NCBI RefSeq assembly: GCF_014322795.1
Contig: NZ_JAASTT010000003.1
Coordinates: forward strand, 1-64,000
From: Paenilisteria portnoyi
Lineage (GTDB): Bacteria > Bacillota > Bacilli > Lactobacillales > Listeriaceae
DNA length: 64,000 nt
Direction: 5' to 3'
Numbering within the stretch: position 1 is the stretch's first letter; each line of letters starts with the position of its first letter. The notes beneath the pieces were generated by a model. It saw only the letters and a program-made list of their open reading frames with translations. It did not search any database and was not told where the DNA came from. Below, in pieces: positions 9,038 through 15,901 of this stretch. Both the position numbers and the translations under genes were made by a program.

Positions 9038-10141
9038 ATGAAGACCGTAGTAGCAATAAATCCTCGCCATGAACAAGCCCAAAAAATACCATCACTAGGA
9101 GGTTTGAGTTTTGGAGATACAATAATAGAGTTTGGAGTTATTCAAGTAAGTGAACCAACGTTTAATATAGAAGATGAGGCAAATAATGATTTTGTGCTTT
9201 TGAAGGTTAAATCTTTTAGTTGTAATTACAGAGACAAGGCTCTTCTTCTTGAAAATTATATTTCTTTACAAAAATATAATAGAGCATTTCTTCCGTTTGG
9301 ATCAGAGTTTTGTGCTGAAGTTATAAAGGTAGGTAAGTATGTTCATGAGTTTAATTTTGGAGATGTTGTAATGGCTGATAATTCATACCCACACAGCGGC
9401 GAATCTGGTGTAAAGCCTGGTGTTGCAACCAATTTTTCCTCTCTCGGTTGGTTAAGGCTTCATAAAAAGAAAATAATTAAAAAACCTGCCAGTTTGACAA
9501 ATTCAGAAGCTGCAGCATTTTCGTTAGGTGCTCAAACTGCTACTGGTATGATCAATAAATCTGAGATACTAAAAAATGGTGGGACCCCACTTGTATTAAG
9601 TTCGAGATCAAATACGTCACTATTTATCATTCAACAACTACTATCCCACGATATTATACCGATATGTCTGACCACTTCCAATTGGACTCAAGAAGATAAG
9701 CAACGGATTTATCCATGTAAAATATTAAATTTAACGGAGGTCTTAGAGGGAGTCGAAATGGTAAAAGAAGATATAACACATGTGTTTGACCCTTTTTGCG
9801 ATATGAACATGGAATATGGTTTGTACTTACTAGGATACTCAGGGGTGTATATCACATGCGGACTTAGAGATCAACATCCTAAAATGACTTCAGAAAGTTC
9901 AGATGATATTTTATCATCAATTAGAGGTTCATTATCCATGATAATAATGAAAAATATCATAATGAAAGGGAATTGTTTAGGGAGTCATCAGGATTTGGTA
10001 GATGCGATTCGTATACAAAATACTTCCGACAAAGGTTTAATACTGGATAAGGTTTATAGTCTTAATCAATCTATTGAATTTATCAAATCATCATTCTTTG
10101 ATGCAACAAGATTTGGTAAATCAGTTATAGAGACAGATTAA
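9038..10141 (+). CDS. ltnJ: LtnJ-type dehydroalanine reductase (D-Ala forming)
   Basis: This 367-residue medium-chain dehydrogenase/reductase sits after lanM2, exactly where lacticin 3147 has ltnJ and staphylococcin C55 has sacJ. In those systems the enzyme reduces dehydroalanine, made from Ser, to D-alanine in the finished lantibiotic. Seen here are the GroES-like N-terminal half (FGSEFCAEVIKVGKYVHEF, with GDVV) and a diverged nucleotide-binding half (PLVLSSRSNTSLF). The cysteine-rich structural zinc site of typical alcohol dehydrogenases is absent, as in LtnJ-like proteins. TAGGAGATG precedes the ATG. The likely substrate is the alpha peptide, since the beta core has few Ser residues outside its rings. 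Assignment rests on context plus family resemblance. Confidence 0.88.
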   Translation: MKTVVAINPRHEQAQKIPSLGGLSFGDTIIEFGVIQVSEPTFNIEDEANNDFVLLKVKSFSCNYRDKALLLENYISLQKYNRAFLPFGSEFCAEVIKVGKYVHEFNFGDVVMADNSYPHSGESGVKPGVATNFSSLGWLRLHKKKIIKKPASLTNSEAAAFSLGAQTATGMINKSEILKNGGTPLVLSSRSNTSLFIIQQLLSHDIIPICLTTSNWTQEDKQRIYPCKILNLTEVLEGVEMVKEDITHVFDPFCDMNMEYGLYLLGYSGVYITCGLRDQHPKMTSESSDDILSSIRGSLSMIIMKNIIMKGNCLGSHQDLVDAIRIQNTSDKGLILDKVYSLNQSIEFIKSSFFDATRFGKSVIETD

Positions 10142-10200
10142 GCATAACTATACTTATACTTTAACAAAGTTTTCTTTACTTTTTTCTTGTATAAGGTTAA

Positions 10201-10206
10201 TATAAT
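10201..10206 (+). promoter_or_regulatory. Probable -10 box for the immunity/regulator operon
   Basis: A perfect TATAAT lies about 40 bases before the small membrane ORF and about 240 bases before ltnR. No good -35 hexamer stands at 17 bases. It follows a T-rich stretch after ltnJ, so transcription of the R-I-F-E genes could start separately here. Lacticin 3147 also has a separate regulator/immunity promoter, repressed by LtnR. Confidence 0.4.
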
Positions 10207-10244
10207 AGTATGATTAATTTTATAAAAAATTAGGAGTGATTACC

Positions 10245-10412
10245 ATAACGACTTTTAAGTGGTTAATTTTATTTTTCATCGCTATCGTCATAGGATCATT
10301 TGTTGATCAAATTCTTGAAAATATTATGGATAAAGTATGGATTGCAAGAATAATAGGTGGTATTGTGGCAGTTATCTCAGGTCTCACTGTATATAAATTC
10401 ATACAAAAATAA
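10245..10412 (+). CDS. Small two-helix membrane protein with probable ATA start
   Basis: This is an open frame of 55 codons between ltnJ and the regulator. AGGAG (10232-10236) lies 8 bases before an ATA codon (10245), while no ATG, GTG or TTG in the frame has a usable spacing; GTG 10236 overlaps the ribosome site. The product would begin with TTFKWLILFFIAIVIGS, a first membrane helix, followed by a short polar stretch (DQILENIMDKVW), a second helix (IIGGIVAVISGLTVY) and a KFIQK tail. ATA starts are rare, so this is tentative. Context suggests an accessory immunity role. I do not recognise a family. Confidence 0.5.
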   Translation: MTTFKWLILFFIAIVIGSFVDQILENIMDKVWIARIIGGIVAVISGLTVYKFIQK

Positions 10413-10448
10413 ATAGGTCATTTAAAGAGAAGGGTAGAAGATGGATAT

Positions 10449-10688
10449 ATGAAGAAAGATAAAGATGGTTCTATTTCAAATAAAGTTTATGAATATCGTG
10501 TTTTAGCTAAAATGTCTCAAAAAGATTTAGCGGATCAAATAGGTGTTTCTAAACAAACTATATTTATCATGGAAAAAGGAAATTATACTCCTTCGCTCTT
10601 ATTAGCTTTTAGAATAGCTGATTTTTTTGAAACAGATATCACTAATATTTTCACTTATATAAAAAGGACTGATGATAATGATTTATAG
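10449..10688 (+). CDS. ltnR: LtnR-like XRE-family transcriptional regulator
   Basis: This short (79-residue) helix-turn-helix protein has the layout of LtnR and similar bacteriocin immunity regulators. The HTH spans about residues 12-66, with KMSQKDLADQIGVSKQTIF as the turn and recognition region and a C-terminal FFETDITNIFTYI typical of this small XRE subfamily. In lacticin 3147, LtnR represses its own immunity operon RIFE. Here the genes R, I, F and E follow in the same order. Unlike the lactococcal plasmid, where the immunity operon is divergent, they run in the same direction as the biosynthetic genes. The next gene starts inside its 3' end. Confidence 0.85.
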   Translation: MKKDKDGSISNKVYEYRVLAKMSQKDLADQIGVSKQTIFIMEKGNYTPSLLLAFRIADFFETDITNIFTYIKRTDDNDL

Positions 10689-10992
10689 TAGTTTATACAA
10701 CTGGGTTGAGAGCTCAAATAGCAATTGGAATGCGCTTCTATTGTTTGGCCTTTTTATATTGGCATTCAGTGTGATACTTATTTTATATTATCAGAAAAAA
10801 ATTGGTAAATCAGACGAGAGAACAGCCGTTATATACTTAAGAAGTCTTTTTGCCATATTAATTAGTCTCACGATATTAGATATAGTATTGCCTAAAGGGG
10901 ATATGTGGGAAATTATATATATATATAAATATGGACTCTCATTTGGGGTATGTGGTGTGTACCTCTCAATACAATATCACAAAGGCATTTAG
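10678..10992 (+). CDS. ltnI: Small membrane protein, probable lantibiotic immunity protein (LtnI position)
   Basis: The product has 104 residues with three predicted membrane segments: LLLFGLFILAFSVILIL, then AVIYLRSLFAILISLTILDIV, then a weaker C-terminal YGLSFGVCGVYLSI. A KSDERT stretch sits between the first two. ATG 10678 is chosen because AAGGA is 9 bases upstream; ATG 10672 would be too close. It overlaps the end of ltnR. LtnI of lacticin 3147 is a membrane immunity protein of about this size in the same slot, so I infer self-protection. Sequence similarity to LtnI could not be tested here. Confidence 0.65.
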   Translation: MIYSSLYNWVESSNSNWNALLLFGLFILAFSVILILYYQKKIGKSDERTAVIYLRSLFAILISLTILDIVLPKGDMWEIIYIYKYGLSFGVCGVYLSIQYHKGI

Positions 10993-11022
10993 AATTTTTA
11001 CAATTAGGAGGAATAAAATCTA

Positions 11023-11886
11023 GTGGAAATTAAATCCATAACGAAAAAATATAAGGATAGTATAGCGTTAAATGATTGTAGTTTTAATTTTAATAGAGGA
11101 GAAATTATTGGATTAATAGGTAAAAATGGTGCAGGGAAAAGTACTATTATGAAAGTAGTTACACAAAACATTCAGGTATACAAAGGCACGATTGAAAATA
11201 ATAACAACATAGGTTACCTAATAGAAGAGCCTAAACTATATAATAATAAAACAGGTGTTGAAAACCTTAATTACTTTTCAAAGATATATGGCAGTAAGTT
11301 CGAAATGAGAACGTATGAAAAATTTTTTAAAAAAATTGGTATGTACGACGTTCTTAGGAGAAAAGTAAAAGTTTATTCACTGGGTATGCGTCAAAAATTG
11401 GGTATAATTATCAGTTTAATAAATAATCCTGAATTCATAGTTTTAGACGAGCCTACAAATGGTATGGATATTGAAACATCATATGAACTGTTATTTGAAC
11501 TGAAAAATTTAGCAAATGCACAAAATATAGGAATTTTAATATCAAGCCACAATTTAGAAGACATAGAACAAATATGCGATCGTTTTATATTCATTGCTGA
11601 TGGCAAGGTAGTCTCTGATCAACTTTCAGAATCTGATAATAATAATTTAATACATCTTGAATTTCATACAGAAAAAGAAAAATATCTATTTGAAAGAGAA
11701 CAAAATCTGGGGGAAATTACATTCTCTGAAAATAATAGTCTACGGTTACTATCCACTGCAAATACTTCGGAAATATTTAATTTATTGAATAGTCTAGGGA
11801 TTACATTAAAGGACTTTTCTACGGAAAGGAATTCTCTTCGTAATATTTACATGAATAAGCTAGGGGGAGCGAAAGATGGAGTTTAA
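11023..11886 (+). CDS. ltnF: Lantibiotic immunity ABC transporter ATP-binding protein (LanF)
   Basis: This is the ATPase of a LanFE-type immunity exporter, which removes lantibiotic from the producer membrane. It has 287 residues with Walker A GKNGAGKS, a Q-loop region (NIGYLIEEPKLY), signature YSLGMRQKLGI, Walker B FIVLDEPTNGMD and the H-loop SSHN. The E-loop-like EEP replacing the Q-loop is a feature of lantibiotic immunity ATPases. It starts with GTG after AGGAGG 11 bases upstream, and its 3' end overlaps the permease gene. A short C-terminal extension follows the ATPase fold. Confidence 0.88.
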   Translation: MEIKSITKKYKDSIALNDCSFNFNRGEIIGLIGKNGAGKSTIMKVVTQNIQVYKGTIENNNNIGYLIEEPKLYNNKTGVENLNYFSKIYGSKFEMRTYEKFFKKIGMYDVLRRKVKVYSLGMRQKLGIIISLINNPEFIVLDEPTNGMDIETSYELLFELKNLANAQNIGILISSHNLEDIEQICDRFIFIADGKVVSDQLSESDNNNLIHLEFHTEKEKYLFEREQNLGEITFSENNSLRLLSTANTSEIFNLLNSLGITLKDFSTERNSLRNIYMNKLGGAKDGV

Positions 11887-12601
11887 TATTAAAAATTATG
11901 TAAAGTTAAATTTTTTAGAAAGTCTAAAAAAGGGATATCTTTTAATAGGGCTCATTATCGCTTTGACTCCGGCCATTATCATTTGCTATTCTATTCTAAA
12001 ATTAGGTACTCCCTTCTATATAAAGCATGTGTCCAATTTTTATTGTATGCTAGGCATGTTAGTAGCTGTCATACATCCGTTATACTTTATAAGCAGAGAT
12101 TATAATTCTAAAACTATACTACTAGTTAATAATACTCGGAAAAATCGTGAGAAATATGTTATAGCTAATCTAATACTTACGACTATATATATAGTAATTT
12201 ATATTATTATAGGAATTGCATTGTTGCTCATTGCAAGTCAAATGGGGATCCCAGGTGATTTGGATGTATTTTTTTTAAGTGACTTTGCTATCAATATTTT
12301 TTTACTAGTGTTAACATATTATTTATGCAGTTATGTACTTATTATTTACGGCTTGAAAAGTGGAGCGGTATACCTTATATTAACAGCAATGCTTCTATTT
12401 ATACCTAATTTTTTAGCTAATATTATAGAGGGCGTTACTGATAAGTCGTTGAGGTTCATAATTGAAAATTTCCCTGGGTATTATTATCCAGTAATGGTTG
12501 CGTCTAATTCTCTTACAGCGATGCAATATGTTATAAGCAGCGTATTATTATTACTCCTCTTGATGTTAGTATTTAAAAAGAGCAAATATATAGAAATTTA
12601 A
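11876..12601 (+). CDS. ltnE: Lantibiotic immunity ABC transporter permease (LanE)
   Basis: This 241-residue protein has six predicted membrane helices (around residues 20-40, 55-75, 100-125, 140-160, 165-185 and 215-235), matching an ABC-2 type permease of the LanE/LanG kind. It starts inside the end of ltnF, which supports a two-component transporter that protects the producer. It is the last gene of the lantibiotic locus and is followed by a terminator at 12639. Sequence conservation in this family is low, so the role rests mainly on topology and its ATPase partner. Confidence 0.8.
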   Translation: MEFNIKNYVKLNFLESLKKGYLLIGLIIALTPAIIICYSILKLGTPFYIKHVSNFYCMLGMLVAVIHPLYFISRDYNSKTILLVNNTRKNREKYVIANLILTTIYIVIYIIIGIALLLIASQMGIPGDLDVFFLSDFAINIFLLVLTYYLCSYVLIIYGLKSGAVYLILTAMLLFIPNFLANIIEGVTDKSLRFIIENFPGYYYPVMVASNSLTAMQYVISSVLLLLLLMLVFKKSKYIEI

Positions 12602-12632
12602 AATCCTGTTGATATGTTCAATGATAATTTAA

Positions 12633-12690
12633 GATATCAAAACACGTCTGAAAAAGGCGTGTTTTTTGTTTGCCCAGCATGGGCAAACTC
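12633..12690 (+). repeat. Terminator-bearing repeat, copy A left part (interrupted by a group II intron)
   Basis: This stretch matches 15972-16029 closely: GATATC, then the ACACGTCTGAAAA-GGCGTGT hairpin, then a second hairpin GTTTGCCC-AGCAT-GGGCAAAC and AACTC. The match stops at 12690 and resumes after the intron at about 14503, so the intron sits inside this copy. Confidence 0.75.
12639..12667 (+). terminator. Terminator after the lantibiotic locus
   Basis: The arms AAAACACG and CGTGTTTT enclose a loop and run into a T tract. The hairpin lies 37 bases after ltnE and is part of a repeat also found at 15972. Confidence 0.85.
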
Positions 12691-14502
12691 TAACGGGTGA
12701 AAGTCCCGAGTGCGACCGAGTAGTGGTAAGCACCTAGCCAACAGCAAGGGTGTCCATGGTGACGTGGAATCTGAAGGAAGCTCGAGGCAAATCTCTGGTC
12801 CGACGAACAGAAATCACATAGAAGGCGCCATGTAAGGATAAGGCTGCAAGAGAAGCCAAAGTCCAATAACTACTAGGAACATTGCATGGTGTAAATGTGG
12901 CGGATAGATGGAGAGAAAGAGTTTGCATCTTAACTGGGGAGGTCTCACGACTCTGTCCCAAAAGCTTATAGCGATATAAGTCTGGATTGTGAGAAGTCAG
13001 CAGAAACCATAGTAGTGAAGACATCTTCCGAAAGGAAGAAAGAGCGAAGGGTGGAACAATTTTATCGTTAGGATATTCAAGATTGGAAAATAGCAAAAGA
13101 CCACTGCAATCGATGCAGGAAAGTGGATACTAATTTCACGAGAAAAGGAAGGAATAACAGACATGTATGAACCAACATTGCTTTCGCAAATAGTAAATCC
13201 AGATAATTTAAATCAGGCTTACAAACAAGTCATGAAAAACAAAGGAGCTGCGGGTGTAGATGATATGCCTATTACCGCCTTAAAAGCGCACTTAAGTCTC
13301 CACAAGGACATGCTTATTCATCAGATACAGCAAAGAGAATACAAGCCACGACCAGTCAAACGCGTGGAGATTCCCAAAGCAAACGGAGGCGTACGGTTGT
13401 TGGGGATACCAACGGTCACAGACCGCTTTATCCAACAAGCGATTGCGCAAGTTCTGACACCTATCTTCGATAAGCAGTTTCATGAAAATAGTTACGGATT
13501 TCGTCCTAAGCGTTATGCAGAAATGGCTATCCTCCAATCGCTGGAGAACATGAATGATGGGTATGAATGGCTCGTTGACATTGATTTAGAGCGTTTCTTT
13601 GATACCGTGCATCATGACAGACTCATGAACATTGTCGCGAGAACGGTCAAAGATGGGGATGTTATATCACTTGTGAGAAAGTTCCTAGTAAGTGGCGTCA
13701 TGATACAGGATGAGTACCAAGAAACGATTATTGGCACTCCACAAGGAGGAAATCTATCTCCGCTACTTAGCAATGTAATGCTGAATGAGCTAGACAAAGA
13801 ACTAGCAAGTCGAGATTTACGTTTTGTAAGGTATACAGATGACTGTATTATTTTTGTGAAAAGTGATATGGCTGCCCGACGAGTCATGCGTTCCGTAAGC
13901 AAATTTATTGAGGAAACATTAGGGCTTATTGTCAATGTGACGAAGAGTAAAGTCAGAAAGCCAGAAGATGAAGAAACGAAGTTTCTAGGATTTGGATTTT
14001 ACTATGATTGGCAAGACCGTTTATACAAAGCAAGGCCACATAAATTGTCTTTACAGGAATTGAAATTTAAACTGAAACGTCTTACTAGGAGAGCTTGGGG
14101 AATATCAACAAAGCATCGAGTAGCCAAAATTAATTCTCTTCTTCGTGGCTGGGTGAACTATTTCAGAATCGGAAAGATGCAGAAACGTTTAAAACAGTTA
14201 GATGCAAATATACGCATGGGTTTAAGAATATGTATACGGAAACAGTGGAAGGCACCTAGGAACAGGCGGAAAAATTTAATGCTTGGACTGAGTCATTACG
14301 AAGCTTACAAATACAGCTACACCAGCAAATCCTACGATAGAGTGGCTTATTCGTGGATATTAACAACTCAACGACTCGCTAAATTTGTTCTATTATCCGT
14401 AACGGAGCATTATAGCAACATACATGTCTAGTATAAAATTGAACCGCCGTATACGGATCGTACGTACGGTGGGTGTGAGAGGTCGGAGCTCCTCCTACTC
14501 GA
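12691..14502 (+). mobile_element. Group II intron with its own reverse transcriptase
   Basis: A ribozyme-like sequence surrounds a maturase gene. GTGCGACC at 12710, the usual GUGYG start motif, is followed by long structured RNA with no other gene up to 13163. Downstream of the gene, 14444-14480 has a domain V-like helix (CCGCCGTATACGG with CGTACGTACGGTGGG) and a domain VI-like helix ending CTCCTACTCGAT, a typical 3' end. Comparison with the intron-free repeat at 15972 places the left edge between 12691 and 12710. The insertion just after two hairpins is like the terminator-proximal target choice of bacterial class C introns, but the class is not established. Exact ends are uncertain by up to about 20 bases. 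Confidence 0.85.
13163..14431 (+). CDS. ltrA: Group II intron reverse transcriptase/maturase
   Basis: This 422-residue intron-encoded protein helps the intron RNA splice and copies it into DNA at new sites. The RT domain starts near residue 15 (NKGAAGVDDM), with PKANGGVRLLGIPTVTDR, the SYGFRPKR motif, DIDLERFFDTV with a catalytic Asp, GTPQGGNLSPLLSN, and the active site in VRYTDDCIIF. The usual sequence there is YADD; here it is YTDD, keeping both Asp. The maturase domain X follows (LLRGWVNYFRI, about residue 330). There is no HNH endonuclease domain at the C-terminus. AAGGAAGG precedes the ATG. The protein looks intact, so the intron may still be active. Confidence 0.93.
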   Translation: MYEPTLLSQIVNPDNLNQAYKQVMKNKGAAGVDDMPITALKAHLSLHKDMLIHQIQQREYKPRPVKRVEIPKANGGVRLLGIPTVTDRFIQQAIAQVLTPIFDKQFHENSYGFRPKRYAEMAILQSLENMNDGYEWLVDIDLERFFDTVHHDRLMNIVARTVKDGDVISLVRKFLVSGVMIQDEYQETIIGTPQGGNLSPLLSNVMLNELDKELASRDLRFVRYTDDCIIFVKSDMAARRVMRSVSKFIEETLGLIVNVTKSKVRKPEDEETKFLGFGFYYDWQDRLYKARPHKLSLQELKFKLKRLTRRAWGISTKHRVAKINSLLRGWVNYFRIGKMQKRLKQLDANIRMGLRICIRKQWKAPRNRRKNLMLGLSHYEAYKYSYTSKSYDRVAYSWILTTQRLAKFVLLSVTEHYSNIHV

Positions 14503-14537
14503 TTTGAAAAACGTTTGATTTTTGTCTATTTAATAGT
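14503..14537 (+). repeat. Terminator-bearing repeat, copy A right part
   Basis: TTGAAAAACGTTTG and then TTTTTGTCTATTTAATAGT match 16038-16071 (TTGAAATACGTTTG, then the same tail). This is the continuation of the repeat split by the intron. It directly joins the truncated symporter gene. Confidence 0.7.
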
Positions 14538-14542
14538 CTATA

Positions 14543-14788
14543 ATGAAATTCGGAATGGGAATTGGCGGCGCGATGACGGCAGGAATTTTGGCAGCAGGTG
14601 GTTACCAAGCGAATAAAGTTCAATCTACAAGCGCGCTCCATGCGATTGAGTTCAACTTTATTTGGATTCCGATTGTCGGCTTCGCGATAGCAGCGATAGC
14701 GTTGATGTTCTATAAAGCCGATAAGCAGGAGAAGATGTATCTTGTAGAGTTGGCGGAACGTAACGCGAAATTGAAGAGTGAAGAATAA
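14543..14788 (+). pseudogene. Truncated C-terminal end of a GPH-family sugar:cation symporter
   Basis: The 81 codons encode the last two membrane helices and tail of a glycoside-pentoside-hexuronide symporter: KFGMGIGGAMTAGILAAGGY, a PIVGFAIAAIALMFY helix, then YKADKQEKMYLVELAERN. Family members are about 450 residues long, so over 80% of the gene is missing. The in-frame ATG at 14543 is internal and has no ribosome site. The break coincides with the end of the repeat at 14537, so the gene was cut when the island or repeat arrived. The codon use is richer in G and C than in the lantibiotic genes, as expected for the resident chromosome. Confidence 0.8.
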
Positions 14789-14796
14789 ACGAGTAG

Positions 14797-14830
14797 GCGC
14801 AATCAGAAATTTTCTGGTTGCGTTTGTTTT
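14797..14830 (+). terminator. Terminator of the symporter remnant
   Basis: GCGCAATCAGAAA pairs with TTTCTGGTTGCG and is followed by a T-rich tract. It lies 9 bases after the stop codon. Confidence 0.85.
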
Positions 14831-14958
14831 TGATGCGCTATGAAGACGACTGCGATAGCTACATTAATAAATGGTTGGTTAAAACGCTGAATCATATAAT
14901 ATATCTAGGAGTAAAGGGCGGTATTTATGCTTTTTTTGTATGTGTCCCTGATTGGTTA

Positions 14959-14987
14959 TTGACATCTAATTAATAAGTGTATATAAT
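14959..14987 (+). promoter_or_regulatory. Consensus sigma-A promoter of the SRPBCC/MarR operon
   Basis: TTGACA (14959) and TATAAT (14982) are separated by 17 bases, a perfect match to the housekeeping promoter consensus. Confidence 0.85.
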
Positions 14988-15004
14988 ATAAGTGTACTTA
15001 TTAA
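14970..15004 (+). promoter_or_regulatory. Inverted repeat over the promoter, likely MarR operator
   Basis: The perfect 9-bp inverted repeat TTAATAAGT (14970) / ACTTATTAA (14996) brackets the -10 box. TAAGTGTA is also directly repeated inside it. Its position over the promoter suggests binding by the MarR-type repressor encoded in the same operon. Confidence 0.6.
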
Positions 15005-15024
15005 AAAGAGGGAAGGTTACTATA

Positions 15025-15444
15025 ATGAAATTTAGCTTTGAATTGAAAACCGAGGCAAGCATGGAACAAATTTGGGGTTTATACGAGGATGTGAATAAAT
15101 GGTTCTCGTGGGAAGCAGATTTAGAAGAGATAGTTTTAGAAAGTGGATTTAAAACAGGCACAAGTGGCACAATGAAACTAGTTGGGAGACCGCAGACGCC
15201 ATTTGTATTAACTTCTGTTACGGTTAATAAGGAATTTACTAATAAGACAGTGATTCCATCTATTGGAGAAATCTATTTCAGTCATGAACTTTCTGAGGCT
15301 GAGAGTAAAACAGTAGTGAAACATTCTGTTGAATTTGTTCCGCTTAATAGAGAGGCTACGTTTGAAGATTTGACACTTATTTCACGCGTATTTGCTTCAG
15401 TTCCTAAATCTGTTTGTTCGCTTATAGAGGTTGCTAATGGATAG
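15025..15444 (+). CDS. SRPBCC (START-like) domain protein
   Basis: This 139-residue protein looks like a single SRPBCC ligand-binding fold. It has the N-terminal strand KFSFELKTEASMEQIWGLYE, a W-rich helix (WFSWEADLEE), the central strands (GTSGTMKLVGRPQTPFVLTS) and a long final helix. The listed frame can begin at 14992, but ATG 15025 has GAGGGAAGG at the right distance. Such proteins bind small hydrophobic ligands or act as polyketide cyclase-like enzymes; the ligand here is unknown. Its last bases overlap the MarR gene, so the two are translated together, perhaps as a ligand-handling protein and its sensor. Confidence 0.75.
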   Translation: MKFSFELKTEASMEQIWGLYEDVNKWFSWEADLEEIVLESGFKTGTSGTMKLVGRPQTPFVLTSVTVNKEFTNKTVIPSIGEIYFSHELSEAESKTVVKHSVEFVPLNREATFEDLTLISRVFASVPKSVCSLIEVANG

Positions 15445-15901
15445 TTTTCCATCTGAATTTCGGTCTAAACCCAATGAGTCAACCGGGTTATTATTTATAA
15501 AAGTTTATAATCTGTGGCATAAATCAGTTAAAGATGAGTTAAAGCGTGTGGATTTAACTCATCCGCAGTTCACGGTATTAGCATCATTGGGGTATCTTAG
15601 TCAAACGAATCAAGAAATATCACAAGTCGATATTGCCAAACAAGCTGATATAGATGCAATGACAGTATCTACAATCATTAGAAAGCTAGAACAGGCGCAG
15701 TTATTAATTCGTCAAGAGTCACCAACTGATACTCGAGCAAAGTCAATTAAATTTACAGAAGATGGACGTGTAGCCTTGTCTAAGGCACTCCCCTTAGTCG
15801 AGGGTGTGGACAATGATTTCTTTGGTAGTTTAGAAACAGAACAACAGGAGTTTAACACTTTGTTATTAAAATTGATTGACAGGAATATAGAGGAGAGTTA
15901 A
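15437..15901 (+). CDS. MarR-family transcriptional regulator
   Basis: This 154-residue winged-helix regulator has the helix-turn-helix around residues 55-85 (VDIAKQADIDAMTVSTIIRK), followed by the wing with the conserved SPTDTRAKSIKFTEDG, where the DxRxK pattern is diagnostic of MarR proteins. ATG 15437 is preferred (GAGG six bases before) over TTG 15431. It overlaps the SRPBCC gene by 8 bases. The inverted repeat on the shared promoter suggests it represses its own operon and releases DNA on binding a small molecule. Confidence 0.88.
   Translation: MDSFPSEFRSKPNESTGLLFIKVYNLWHKSVKDELKRVDLTHPQFTVLASLGYLSQTNQEISQVDIAKQADIDAMTVSTIIRKLEQAQLLIRQESPTDTRAKSIKFTEDGRVALSKALPLVEGVDNDFFGSLETEQQEFNTLLLKLIDRNIEES

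Noticed and set aside
12734-13096. A 120-codon minus-strand frame in the 5' part of the group II intron
   Set aside because: It falls in the structured ribozyme RNA, has no ribosome site and no recognisable protein features.
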